A stretch of DNA of 36,716 nucleotides from Dendronalium phyllosphericum CENA369 (GTDB lineage Bacteria > Cyanobacteriota > Cyanobacteriia > Cyanobacteriales > Nostocaceae), in contig NZ_JAECZA010000301.1 in NCBI RefSeq assembly GCF_016056275.1, forward strand, positions 1 to 36,716, read 5' to 3'. Below the pieces are notes generated by a model. It ran no database searches, was not told where the DNA came from, and saw only the letters and a program-made list of their open reading frames with translations. Both the position numbers and the translations under genes were made by a program. Positions 7,831-16,180 of this stretch are shown here, piece after piece (the first letter of the stretch is position 1; each line of letters starts with the position of its first letter).

Positions 7831-8179
7831 TTATTTTAATGAGTATAAAGTACTACATATTAGCTTTGACTATTTAATGTTTTTTCTTCCAATTAATTAG
7901 AAGTTAAAAAATATACTCTCACCAAGTATCAAGTCCAACGCATCTCAAGTATAATAATCCCTTAATAACAAGGGTTTTGGCAGTTCAAAATTTAGACTAT
8001 TTTTTCATCAATATCCTTGTCCAGCAAAAGGTTCAGAGATTAGGTGCGTTGTTTGTAATCTGTTTTCAAGCTTTGATACGTATATAAAAAATATAGTATT
8101 AAATAATACTATTTTTCATTAACGTATTTATTGATAACTAATCTTATATATTTTTATTTTGTTATAGAATAATTTTGAT

Positions 8180-8198
8180 ATTTGACAATAAGTCAAAT
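8180..8198. promoter_or_regulatory. Inverted repeat ATTTGAC-N5-GTCAAAT upstream of the receptor gene
   Basis: Perfect 7 bp arms separated by 5 bases, about 250 bp before the receptor start. It shares the TTGAC core with the dyads at 8313-8332 and 8402-8421, which suggests repeated binding sites for one regulator. That is inference from repetition only. Confidence 0.4.
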
Positions 8199-8312
8199 TT
8201 ATCTTAAAGGCTTGTTGATTAAGAGTTTTGAAAGTATATTAATCAACTTGTTTCGACCATAAGAATAATTAATCAATAAGTAATTTTCAAGCTAGAACGC
8301 GATTGAGAAGTT

Positions 8313-8332
8313 TGACAGTTTGTCATTTGACA
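8313..8332. promoter_or_regulatory. Overlapping dyads TGACA-N3-TGTCA and TGTCA-N2-TGACA
   Basis: Two overlapping perfect 5 bp dyads share the central TGTCA half-site. Together they form an alternating series of three half-sites about 120-140 bp before the receptor start. Half-sites match those at 8180-8198 and 8402-8421. TTGACA is also a sigma-70 -35 consensus, so promoter use is possible, but no good -10 follows at 17 bases. Confidence 0.4.
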
Positions 8333-8401
8333 CATTTACCACAAAGCCAAACAATTTAGTACATAAACGCTTTCGTCTATTTGCTACTAATAGCTTTAAT
8401 T

Positions 8402-8421
8402 TTGTCAAATTTTATTGACAA
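8402..8421. promoter_or_regulatory. Inverted repeat TTGTCAA-N6-TTGACAA just upstream of the receptor gene
   Basis: Perfect 7 bp arms with a 6-base AT spacer, ending 30 bp before the receptor ATG. This position would allow a bound repressor to block transcription or initiation. Confidence 0.45.
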
Positions 8422-8451
8422 TTTGAGATTACTTTTTGGTGTGAGGATTAA

Positions 8452-10962
8452 ATGAGGAAACTCTATCTACTGGGAAATTTAGGATTAGCTATCATACTTA
8501 CCATATTTATAAATCAACAAGCTTTAGCTGTCACAAAAGAAGATCAAATTCCCCAACTTTCAGATATTAAGCTGACTCACACAAGTGTCAAGGAGTGGCT
8601 AGCTCAACAAGAGCAGTCTACTATTCTAGTAACAGGGATAAAGTTGAATCAAACGGCTAGTGGGTTGGAAATTGTTTTAGAAACATCTGCATCTGACAAG
8701 CTGCAAGCCACAACTAAAATAGAAGGTAATAACTTTATTGCAAATATTCCCAATGCACAGATGCGTTTAGCAAGTGGTAATACCTTCCGTCAAGAAAAGC
8801 CAGTTGCGGGAATTACGGAAGTATTGGCGGTAAATCAAGATGCAAATAGTATCCAGATTACTGTAGTGGGGACAACACAAGCTCCAAAAGTCGAACTATA
8901 TGACAGCGATGAAGGTTTAGTTTTAGGGGTGACACCAACAACACCCGAAACTCAACCATCAGTCGGTAGCCAAAAACCTAATGAACCAGATATTGAACTA
9001 GTCGTTACCGCACAAAAACGACCGGAAAATGCACAGAATGTACCCATTAGTGTTACGGTAATACCTCGTCAAGAAATAGAAGATTCTCAAATCGATTCTT
9101 TAATTGATATTGCCAATCAAACACCCAACTTTAACTTCCTTCCTACATCTTCCGGCGGTACAGAGTTTAGTAATTACAGCTTGCGGGGTTTGAACAATCA
9201 AAATTTCCTTACTGCTCAGGATAGCGTAGCCTTTTATATTGATGATGTTCCCATTGACTATAACGGCTTTCTAGATTTGGCTTTACTCGATCTAGAACAA
9301 ATAGAAGTGCTAAGAGGCCCTCAAAGTACGCTATATGGCCGAAATAGTTCTGGTGGGGTCGTTAATATCATTTCTAGACAAGCAACGCCAGAACCAGAAA
9401 CACGAGTTAGTGCAAGTTACGGTAGATATAACAGCCGCGAGTTCCAATTTTCTCTTAACGATGCTTTGGTTGACGATAAACTATCACTGAGAATTGCGGG
9501 AGCTTACAGAGGACAGGATGGATTTATTAAGAACCTAGCCACAGGTAACGAAATAGGCGAGCGATCGCGGTTAGCTGCAAGAGCGCAACTTTTGTGGACA
9601 CCTACACCCGACTGGACAGTATCTTTTAATAGCTATAACAGCTTTACAGATGATGGTAATCCGACTTATAACAAGCTAAATCCTTCTGACCCATTCGAGG
9701 TTAATTTACAAACAGAAGGATACAATAAGCTAGATACAAATACCCAAGCTTTAAAAATCGGTTACAACGGTGAAGGTTTCCGAGCCACATCTATCACCGC
9801 ACGTCGTTTTACCCATCAAGAAAACCTTGTGCCAGGAAGTACAGGAGCGATACAAATTATTGATGGTATTGACTCCACATTATGGACGCAGGAATTACGT
9901 TTCCAATCTCCAGAAACGGCAAAGCGTTTTCAATGGTTATTAGGTGCTTACTACGAATCTCGTGACTTTAACGTTGGCGATGCTCAAACCGACTTTCCTG
10001 GATTTGGCAAATTTAGACGTACTGGAGACGATTATCGTCAAACCTACGCGGTATTTGGACAAGTAGATTATCAGCTGATAGAACCATTAACTGTATTTGC
10101 TGGTTTACGTTACGAATCTAGTGATGCATCTTCAGATAGTACTTATGACTCAGTAAACGCTGATGGAACGCTAACTCCACTGCGTCCGGCATTTAACAAT
10201 GAAAAAGTCAGTAATAATGCCTTGATTCCCCGCTTCGGTTTGAAATATCAATTCAATCCTAATTTAATGGGATACGTGACCATTGCCCAAGGTTATAGAC
10301 CGGGGGGATTAAACTATCGAGCCAATAGCGAAGCAGAACTGCGATTTGGAGAAGAAAAAACCTGGAGTTATGAAGTCGGTTTAAAATCTTCTTGGCTGGA
10401 TAATCGTTTAATTGCTAACCTATCAATCTTTCACAACGATGTAAATAATTATCAAGTTTTGCAATATGACGAGAGTGGTCTTTTTGGGAGTGTTAAAAAC
10501 GTTGACCTCAAAGCCACTGGAGTAGAATTTGAACTGAAAGCAAAACCAGCTAAAGGATTCGATTTAACTGCATCAGTTGGTTATGTAGATAGTATATACA
10601 AAAACTACCTAAATTCCGATACAGGTGTAGACTTAAGCAATAATCAAGTTCCCCTTTCCCCACAATTTACCTACAATTTAGCTGCTCAATATCGCAGTCC
10701 GGGAGGCTTATTTGCTCGTGCGGAATTGCGTGGTTATGGTATTACTTATTTTGATGATGCTAACCAAATCAAGCAAGAACCTTATGCCTTAGTAAATGCC
10801 CGCATTGGTTACGAAGCTGAGAAATATGGCATTTACCTTTATGCAAATAACTTGTTTGATACTCGTTACATCACCTCTGGATACTTATTCCCAGTACCAG
10901 ATGGAACCGCAGGATTTGGCGATCCCGTGACCTATGGCGTGCAAATTAAAGCTAATTTCTAA
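8452..10962 (+). CDS. TonB-dependent outer-membrane receptor with AMIN domain
   Basis: An 836-residue outer-membrane receptor. A signal peptide covers about residues 1-26 (ending QQALA). An AMIN domain follows at about 57-150 (STILVTGIKLNQTASGLEIV), typical of cyanobacterial siderophore receptors. IELVVTAQKRPE (181-192) begins the plug, which contains LRGLN and EVLRGPQSTLYGRNSSGGVV. The remainder is a 22-strand-type barrel ending in a C-terminal Phe (KANF), as barrel-assembly substrates do. TonB receptors take up metal chelates at the cost of the proton-motive force. The gene is divergent from an INLP-like biosynthetic run and is followed by an RhtX-like permease, so the likely ligand is the metal complex of that lipopeptide. 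The ligand is inferred, not read from sequence. A GAGG Shine-Dalgarno precedes the ATG. Confidence 0.93.
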   Translation: MRKLYLLGNLGLAIILTIFINQQALAVTKEDQIPQLSDIKLTHTSVKEWLAQQEQSTILVTGIKLNQTASGLEIVLETSASDKLQATTKIEGNNFIANIPNAQMRLASGNTFRQEKPVAGITEVLAVNQDANSIQITVVGTTQAPKVELYDSDEGLVLGVTPTTPETQPSVGSQKPNEPDIELVVTAQKRPENAQNVPISVTVIPRQEIEDSQIDSLIDIANQTPNFNFLPTSSGGTEFSNYSLRGLNNQNFLTAQDSVAFYIDDVPIDYNGFLDLALLDLEQIEVLRGPQSTLYGRNSSGGVVNIISRQATPEPETRVSASYGRYNSREFQFSLNDALVDDKLSLRIAGAYRGQDGFIKNLATGNEIGERSRLAARAQLLWTPTPDWTVSFNSYNSFTDDGNPTYNKLNPSDPFEVNLQTEGYNKLDTNTQALKIGYNGEGFRATSITARRFTHQENLVPGSTGAIQIIDGIDSTLWTQELRFQSPETAKRFQWLLGAYYESRDFNVGDAQTDFPGFGKFRRTGDDYRQTYAVFGQVDYQLIEPLTVFAGLRYESSDASSDSTYDSVNADGTLTPLRPAFNNEKVSNNALIPRFGLKYQFNPNLMGYVTIAQGYRPGGLNYRANSEAELRFGEEKTWSYEVGLKSSWLDNRLIANLSIFHNDVNNYQVLQYDESGLFGSVKNVDLKATGVEFELKAKPAKGFDLTASVGYVDSIYKNYLNSDTGVDLSNNQVPLSPQFTYNLAAQYRSPGGLFARAELRGYGITYFDDANQIKQEPYALVNARIGYEAEKYGIYLYANNLFDTRYITSGYLFPVPDGTAGFGDPVTYGVQIKANF

Positions 10963-10973
10963 TTGAATTGTTG

Positions 10974-11011
10974 TAGCGATGGAAAAAATTATCTTTACTG
11001 TCGCTATTTTT
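10974..11011 (+). terminator. Weak hairpin with T-run between receptor and permease genes
   Basis: Six-base arms TAGCGA (10974-10979) and TCGCTA (11001-11006) enclose a 21-base loop and are followed by five T residues. The stem is short and the loop long, so at best this is a leaky terminator that could lower expression of the downstream permease. Confidence 0.3.
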
Positions 11012-11036
11012 GATTTGTTATCCTCCGCACATTGCC

Positions 11037-12224
11037 ATGCTTGCTAAATTAATCCTGCTCGCCGCACTTTACACTACTCAATTCATTCCTACAACCTTTT
11101 TTATCCAAACCGTACCTGTTTTTATGCGACAACAAAATATGTCGCTGGGTGCTATCGGGTTGTTAAGTTTTCTCATTCTTCCCTCAGCATTAAAATTTCT
11201 GTGGTCGCCTTTTATTGACCGCTACAGTTTGCCAAAGTTAGGACATTATCGCGGTTGGATTATCTGTTTTCAACTTTTGTTAGCACTTGTAACATTTGGA
11301 TGTGGATTTATTGATATTCAAGAGAATTTTAATATCTTAGTTTTTTGTATGTTTCTCGCTTTTTTATTCTCCGCCAGCCAAGACATTGCAACTGATGCGT
11401 TAGCAGTAAATTTACTCGAACCGCGAGAAAGAGGGTTAGGAAACGCTATTCAAGCTGGGGGAAATGTTTTTGGCGCTATTATTGGTGGAGGTGGAGCGCT
11501 GATTTTACTAGATAGAATCGGCTGGCGGTATAGCTTGATAATCATGTCAGTTGTAATTTTGCTGACTTTAATTCCAGTACTCTTGTATCAAGAACAAGTT
11601 AGTAAGAAATCTCGGAAATCAAACTTTTTTAAATCTTATTTTCAACCTTTTATCAACTTTCTCTCGCGTCCCAAAGCATTACTGTGGCTTTTCGTAGTAT
11701 TGCTATATATGGGATGTGAAATGATGTCAGCTACAATGCTCCGTCCACTTTTTGTTGATAGAGGTTTGTCGCTCTCAGATATTGGCTTAATGTTAGGTAT
11801 TGTCAGTTACAGTGTCCGTATTGTTAGTGCTTTGATTGCAGGAGTTTTGATTACCCACTTGGGAAGATTACGTTCTCTAACTCTATTTGGTTTGGCTGCA
11901 AGCATGATGACACTTTTGTATATCATACCTGCAATTGGTATTAGTAGTTTACCTGTGTTGTATGCTGTTAGTATCACAGTCAATGCAGCCCAAAGTATGG
12001 CATATACTGCATTACTAAGTGCCATGATGGATAAATGCGAACCAGCAACAGCCGCTACTGATTATACACTTCAAGTGTCAGTAGTATACCTTGGCGGAAT
12101 TGCTGCTTCAGTTCTTAGCGGTGCGATCGCCAGTGCTACGGGATATACGTTTATGTTTATCATTAGTGCAGCATTGAGTTTATTGAGCGTACTAATAATA
12201 ACCAACTTGCAGACACAGAAGTAA
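11037..12224 (+). CDS. MFS permease of the AmpG/RhtX-FptX type, probable inner-membrane metallophore importer
   Basis: A 12-helix major facilitator of 395 residues from the ATG at 11037. A TTG nine codons upstream is possible but has no better ribosome site. Diagnostic stretches are FLILPSALKFLWSPFIDRY, LGHYRGWI, SASQDIATDALAVNLL and ERGLGNAIQAGGNVFGAIIGG. These match the AmpG-like branch that contains the single-component siderophore permeases RhtX (rhizobactin) and FptX (pyochelin). It follows the TonB receptor by 74 bp on the same strand, so the pair would move a chelate across the outer and then the inner membrane. A muropeptide (AmpG) role is the main alternative; the receptor beside it favours metallophore uptake. 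Confidence 0.82.
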   Translation: MLAKLILLAALYTTQFIPTTFFIQTVPVFMRQQNMSLGAIGLLSFLILPSALKFLWSPFIDRYSLPKLGHYRGWIICFQLLLALVTFGCGFIDIQENFNILVFCMFLAFLFSASQDIATDALAVNLLEPRERGLGNAIQAGGNVFGAIIGGGGALILLDRIGWRYSLIIMSVVILLTLIPVLLYQEQVSKKSRKSNFFKSYFQPFINFLSRPKALLWLFVVLLYMGCEMMSATMLRPLFVDRGLSLSDIGLMLGIVSYSVRIVSALIAGVLITHLGRLRSLTLFGLAASMMTLLYIIPAIGISSLPVLYAVSITVNAAQSMAYTALLSAMMDKCEPATAATDYTLQVSVVYLGGIAASVLSGAIASATGYTFMFIISAALSLLSVLIITNLQTQK

Positions 12225-12230
12225 AACATT

Positions 12231-12757
12231 TATAGAACCCATTTGGGATCTTTAGATTCTGCGGTATTATAATTCAAGATACAGGGTATCAAATACAAAC
12301 TTATCGAATCGTGCGATCGCCCTGCACCGTTCGTTAAAGCATCGGTTTGCGATGACCAGGGTCTAATTGAAATGCTCTCAGATAATATTGATTATTTCAA
12401 ATCTAAACCTGTGAATATTCCCAAAATTACTATCCTTCTTGATAATGGATATCATCCGGAAAAATTGGAGCAAGAATTGAAAAAAGTTTATCCCCAGATA
12501 ATGACCAAGATTAGATTTAAACTATCACCCAAACCATCCAAAACCGAAAAAGAAAAAGAGGGTAAAACAGGTTTTGTTCCAGTCAAAGCAAGGTGGGTCA
12601 TAGAAAGAACCAACTCTTGGATGGAAAGATGTAAAAGCTTGGTCAAGAACTTTGAAAGAACTCTTGAACATTCTACTACCAAGATTAATCTTTGTTTTGT
12701 CCGACTGATGCTTAGAAGACTGGCAACTGCCTAGATAGATCCCAAATGGGTTCTATA
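12231..12757. mobile_element. Internally deleted insertion sequence with intact 21 bp terminal inverted repeats
   Basis: Bases 12231-12251 (TATAGAACCCATTTGGGATC plus T) are the exact reverse complement of 12737-12757. The 527 bp between the outer ends holds only the C-terminal half of a DDE transposase. The outer TATA on each side may include a TA target duplication. Intact ends with a 5'-deleted transposase mean a parent element elsewhere in the genome could still mobilise it. It lies between the permease gene and topA, ending 13 bp from the topA stop. Confidence 0.82.
12273..12734 (+). pseudogene. C-terminal fragment of an IS4/IS5-superfamily DDE transposase
   Basis: The reading frame is open from 12273, just after an in-frame stop, and encodes FKIQGIKYKLIESC, then FVKASVCDDQGLIEML, then a late DDE region with LLDNGYHPEKLEQELKK and ARWVIERTNSWMERCKSL. 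The last block holds the catalytic Glu of the IS5-like DDE fold. The N-terminal DNA-binding part and first catalytic Asp are missing, so the protein should be inactive. An ATG at 12372 gives 120 residues but is internal to the original gene. Confidence 0.8.
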
Positions 12758-12770
12758 GCGATATTTCCCG

Positions 12771-14921
12771 TTAAACACCTAACTCTCCAAACTTCGGACT
12801 CCACCAACCCTTGGCTGTATTGAAATAAGCCACATCCTGATGTTTTTTATCCTGACGAGATTTTGGGTTGGAACACCTCAGCATCATCTTTTCTTGCCCA
12901 TCCTTTGTATAACTGTACTCCTCTAAGGGTTGTTTACACACAGGACAGGAATGTGACGTTATCTTAACTAAACGCTGTTGCTGTTCACCATTTTGTTTAT
13001 TTTGAGGTACAGACCAAGACTTGGTGCGATCGCTCCAAAACAGTACGACATTCTCACAGCCCTTGGTGCATTTGAGGAAGTACTTTTTCTTAACTTTACT
13101 GCTAGGAATTTTTGACATCAAATTATTACATGTAGGGCATTTAGTTCTAGAAGTTTCAAATTTGCGCTCAATAGCAGGCTTGCTACCAGATGAAGGAGTA
13201 ACTAGAGTTTTGGCTTTGGAGAGTGCTGGGACGAAGTAATCTTGATTCCAAGTGGTGAGATATTGCTGCCAAGAATTTTTGCCAAGTGCGATGGCATCTA
13301 AAGCATCCTCCATCTTCGCTGTAAATTCAGCCTCCAGTAGATCGGGTAAAGCTTTGTGTAAAAAAGCATCAACCTCTAAACCTAAAGCTGTGGGTTGTAA
13401 GCTGTCTTTAGTTAGCTGTACATAATCGCGCTTTTTGAGAGTGGCAACAGTCGGGGCGTATGTACTAGGGCGACCAATTCCCTTGCGTTCCATCAGCTGT
13501 ACAAGTTTTGGTTCGCTGTAGCGTGGTGGCGGTTGGGTTTGTTTCTTCTCGTGTGCAGCATTTTTTAAAGTTAGAGCTTGTCCCTGTTGTAGAGCAGGCA
13601 AAACAGAATCCTTGCTGAGATTATTCCAGTACCGTGCATAACCGTAGAACTCAATCACTTGTCCTCTAGCAAGCCATAACAGATTACCCGATTGTGTAAT
13701 CACTTGAGTCTTGCGTAGTTGGGCAGACTTGCATTGAGAAGCGATCGCACGTTTCCAAATCATTACGTACAGATTGAATTCATCATCTGGTATTTCCTGC
13801 CTTAACTGGGCGCTCGGTCGAAAAACATCTGTAGGGCGAATAGCTTCATGGGCTTCTTGAGCCGTTTTGCTACTGCGGTGTTTTGCTACTTGCTGTGGCA
13901 CATTTGCTGGATCGTTTTGCTCTAACCACCGACGCGCACTCTCACAAAATTCAGGACTTAATATTACTGAGTCTGTCCGCATATAAGTGATTAACCCTGC
14001 CTCATAAAGTTTTTGAGCCAAGAGCATGGTTTTATCGGGAGAGAATCTCAGTTTGGAACCAGCTGCTTGCTGGAGAGTGGAAGTGGTAAATGGTGGGGGT
14101 GGTTGGCGATAAACAGTTTTGCCTTCGACTTGGACAACTTGATGAGGATGCTGTCGTGCCCCTTGGACTAAGCTTGTTGCAAGGGCTTCTTCTAAAACAC
14201 GCTTACTTTCTGTTACTTGCTCTTTATTAACAGAAGCATCATCATTAGTTTCGGCTTCTTGCTGTTGCGTGTTTTGGTTTGAGTTATTTGTGCCATTGTA
14301 AAAAGCCCGGAAACCTTCAGCGTAATCAACAAAAACATTCCAATAGTCTTGGGGGACAAATGTTTGAATTTCTCTTTCTCGTTGGCAAATCAGATGTAAT
14401 GTAGCGCTTTGGACTCTGCCAACGCTTTTAGCACCGTTGTTTAATGCCCATACCAGGGGACTGCCTTTGTAGCCTACCAACTTATCCAGGCAATCTCGGC
14501 ACAACCCTGCACCAACTAAGTTGAAATCGAGTTTCCTTGCTTTAGCGATCGCACCTGTGACTGCTGATGCTGTAATCTCAGTGTAGACAACCCGTTTAGG
14601 ATCTTTGAGTCCCAACACTTGGGCGAGATGCCAAGCGATAGTTTCACCTTCTCGGTCTGGATCGGTTGCTAGAACTACTTCATCTACCTCTTTGGCGGCG
14701 GATTTTAGTTTTCCGATCGTTTCTTTGGCACGCTGATCTCGTGCAACGTAATCACATCGTACACTACCGTTCTCCATGCTGAAACCGAGTGAATCATCAC
14801 CTTTATCGCTCAGTTCTCTGATATGTCCACAGCTAGCCCGTACGATCCAATCTACACCAAGAATTTGGCTGAGTTTTTTGACTTTACCAGGGGATTCAAC
14901 AATTAAAAGACGTTTGGGCAT
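12771..14921 (-). CDS. topA: DNA topoisomerase I (type IA)
   Basis: A 716-residue type IA topoisomerase that relaxes negative supercoils. The TOPRIM domain begins MPKRLLIVESPGKVKKL and carries the metal-binding ATDPDREGE (Asp87, Asp89, Glu91). The active-site tyrosine is Tyr313 in GLITYMRTDS. Further core motifs are AQEAHEAIRPTD and RKGIGRPSTYAP. The C-terminus has two cysteine clusters of the topoisomerase zinc-ribbon kind (TKCPTCNNLM with LKCTKGCE, and HSCPVCKQPL with LRCSNP). A Gln/Asn/Thr-rich linker sits near residues 208-235. It is shorter than some cyanobacterial TopA proteins and may be a second copy. Its stop lies 13 bp from an IS end and its 5' side abuts an IS630 fragment, so its native promoter region may have been replaced. 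Confidence 0.95.
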   Translation of the reverse strand: MPKRLLIVESPGKVKKLSQILGVDWIVRASCGHIRELSDKGDDSLGFSMENGSVRCDYVARDQRAKETIGKLKSAAKEVDEVVLATDPDREGETIAWHLAQVLGLKDPKRVVYTEITASAVTGAIAKARKLDFNLVGAGLCRDCLDKLVGYKGSPLVWALNNGAKSVGRVQSATLHLICQREREIQTFVPQDYWNVFVDYAEGFRAFYNGTNNSNQNTQQQEAETNDDASVNKEQVTESKRVLEEALATSLVQGARQHPHQVVQVEGKTVYRQPPPPFTTSTLQQAAGSKLRFSPDKTMLLAQKLYEAGLITYMRTDSVILSPEFCESARRWLEQNDPANVPQQVAKHRSSKTAQEAHEAIRPTDVFRPSAQLRQEIPDDEFNLYVMIWKRAIASQCKSAQLRKTQVITQSGNLLWLARGQVIEFYGYARYWNNLSKDSVLPALQQGQALTLKNAAHEKKQTQPPPRYSEPKLVQLMERKGIGRPSTYAPTVATLKKRDYVQLTKDSLQPTALGLEVDAFLHKALPDLLEAEFTAKMEDALDAIALGKNSWQQYLTTWNQDYFVPALSKAKTLVTPSSGSKPAIERKFETSRTKCPTCNNLMSKIPSSKVKKKYFLKCTKGCENVVLFWSDRTKSWSVPQNKQNGEQQQRLVKITSHSCPVCKQPLEEYSYTKDGQEKMMLRCSNPKSRQDKKHQDVAYFNTAKGWWSPKFGELGV

Positions 14922-14937
14922 AGCAGATGTGCAATAG

Positions 14938-15283
14938 ATGTCTTTATATACGCATAGCGATTGGCAACAGATGGAGCAATGGCTCGAAGAACCTCGGCGT
15001 TATAGTGCGGCTCAACTTCAAAAGAAATGGCAGCAGGCTTGTGGAGTCAATGTAGGAAAAGAGCAAGTGCGCCGATTAGTCAAAAAAAGGGTACACATGG
15101 AAACGGATGCGCTCCAGCCCACCACCAGTCCAAAAGGAGTATGCAAATGCCAAACGGCTAGATTGGGAATTGTTAAAGTTGTGGTCAAATCTAGGAATAC
15201 TGCGGTTGGTTTACCTTGATGAATCTGCTTCATGTTGTCAAAGCCGAATGGCACTAAGAAAAGCTATAAGCTATGTCCAGTAA
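14938..15283 (+). pseudogene. N-terminal fragment of an IS630-family transposase with a frameshift
   Basis: The first frame gives a helix-turn-helix region (SDWQQMEQWLEEPRRYSAA, then QVRRLVKK). Homology then moves to the +1 frame at a run of seven A residues (15085-15095 area). That frame reads KKGYTWKRMR, PPPVQKEYANAKRLDWELL and LRLVYLDESASC, ending at a stop at 15281. The YLDES block holds the first catalytic Asp of the IS630/Tc1 fold. The rest of the transposase is absent. The A-run could be a decayed programmed-frameshift site or a simple indel. It begins 17 bp from the topA start on the opposite strand. Confidence 0.78.
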
Positions 15284-15484
15284 GAGTTACAGCTTTAATA
15301 CCCTACGAGTGCAGTAAAAGTATGAGTAACTGCGATCGCTGATGGAAGAATAATGTACAGTTGTCTAAAAATTTTTTGGGGGGTAGAAAAAGCTTACTCG
15401 TTCATTCCATACTTTTATGGAGACGAGCAAGCCAATAGCATAATTACTACTGTGACACTACGAGTACAAATCCTCACTTGATAA
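15284..15484. other. Gap with an imperfect inverted repeat, no gene seen
   Basis: No coding region was recognised. TAAAAGTATG (15315-15324) is repeated in inverted orientation at 15408-15417, and GAGTAA-like sequence follows both arms, which suggests the ends of a decayed mobile element. A T6-G6 homopolymer junction lies near 15373. Confidence 0.4.
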
Positions 15485-15949
15485 TTTAGCCAGAGTTTAG
15501 GGCTACCTTTTAAAGAACTATTGCCAGAATCGATAATTAAACAAGCTATATCTGAGCTAAAAATCAAATACAAAAAGCGATTATTTGACCCATTTATAAC
15601 GTTGTGGGCATTTTTATCTCAAGTTCTGGATAGTGATAAAACTTGTCATAATGCTCTGAGTAAAATAGTTGCACATTTAGCAGGCGAAGAAGTGGAAATT
15701 TCTTCAACAGATACGAGTGCATACTGCCAAGCACGGGCAAGATTACCAGAGAAATTATTATAGCAGATTTTCAATTACTCTGCACAGAATTTAGAACAGA
15801 GAGTGACAGAATCACATTTATGGTGTGGTCGAAATGTCAAAGTAATAGACGGCTCGACGGTATCTATGCCAGACACAATAGAGAACCAGCAAAGTTTATC
15901 CTCAACCTAGCACTCAAAAGGAAGGATGTGGGTTTCCAATTGCCAAAAA
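15485..15949 (+). pseudogene. IS4-type transposase fragment with stop and frameshift
   Basis: The frame reads LPFKELLPESIIKQAISEL, then KKRLFDPFITLWAFLSQVL, DSDKTCHNALSKIVAHLAG and YCQARARLPEKLL, and hits a stop at about 15761. It stays recognisable after the stop with QRVTESHLWCGRNVKVIDGS and TVSMPDT, which holds the first catalytic Asp. It then shifts frame near 15905 and continues as STQKEGCGFPIAKN. This is the N-terminal half of an IS4-group DDE transposase. It ends abruptly at the junction with a helicase fragment, so it was truncated by recombination. Confidence 0.8.
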
Positions 15950-15961
15950 TGAAACAGCCCT

Positions 15962-16180
15962 GCAAAGGGAACGGGGAAAACAGAGTGGTTGTCTGGTGAA
16001 GTGGCCAAAGCCCACGATCAGGGGCGGCGGGTACTCATCATCACCCATCGCATTCAATTGGGTGAGGCATTATGCGATCGCTTCGGCGTTGATTATGTGT
16101 CAGAAATCCATACTTCTGACACGGGCGGTTTGTTGGGTTATGGCGTGTGCGTGGACTCGTTGCACAAGGATAGCCGTTTA
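15962..16180 (+). pseudogene. Fragment of a plasmid replication helicase (CyRepA1-like)
   Basis: About 73 codons encode a Walker A motif, AKGTGKTEWLSGEVAKAHDQ, followed by GRRVLIITHRIQLGEALCDR, then FGVDYVSEIHTSDTGGLLGY and SLHKDSRL. This matches the start of the helicase part of large cyanobacterial plasmid replication proteins (CyRepA1 type) as I remember them. Nothing upstream or downstream continues the gene: it joins an IS4 remnant on the left and unrelated sequence on the right. It suggests that plasmid DNA once recombined into this locus. The family name is from memory and less certain than the helicase motif. Confidence 0.6.

Larger units (their letters stand above)
7496..8451. promoter_or_regulatory. 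Divergent intergenic region between the biosynthesis and uptake genes
   Basis: This 956 bp AT-rich region separates the minus-strand biosynthetic run from the plus-strand receptor gene, so it must hold at least one promoter in each direction. It contains a decayed adenylation-domain piece (7568-7697), a 12 bp stem hairpin (7797-7830) and a set of TTGACA/TGTCAA dyads between 8180 and 8421. No convincing complete -35/-10 pair could be fixed by eye. No recognisable cyanobacterial Zur or Fur box was found. Confidence 0.6.

Noticed and set aside
8312-8345. Sigma-70 promoter using TTGACA at 8312
   Set aside because: No acceptable -10 element lies 16-18 bases downstream; the repeated dyad symmetry is the stronger signal.
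11010-11036. TTG at 11010 as the permease start
   Set aside because: The ATG at 11037 places helix 1 close to the N-terminus as in relatives, and no ribosome site favours the TTG.
12372-12734. A complete 120-residue gene
   Set aside because: The sequence upstream of the ATG continues the transposase in frame, so this is the tail of a truncated transposase.
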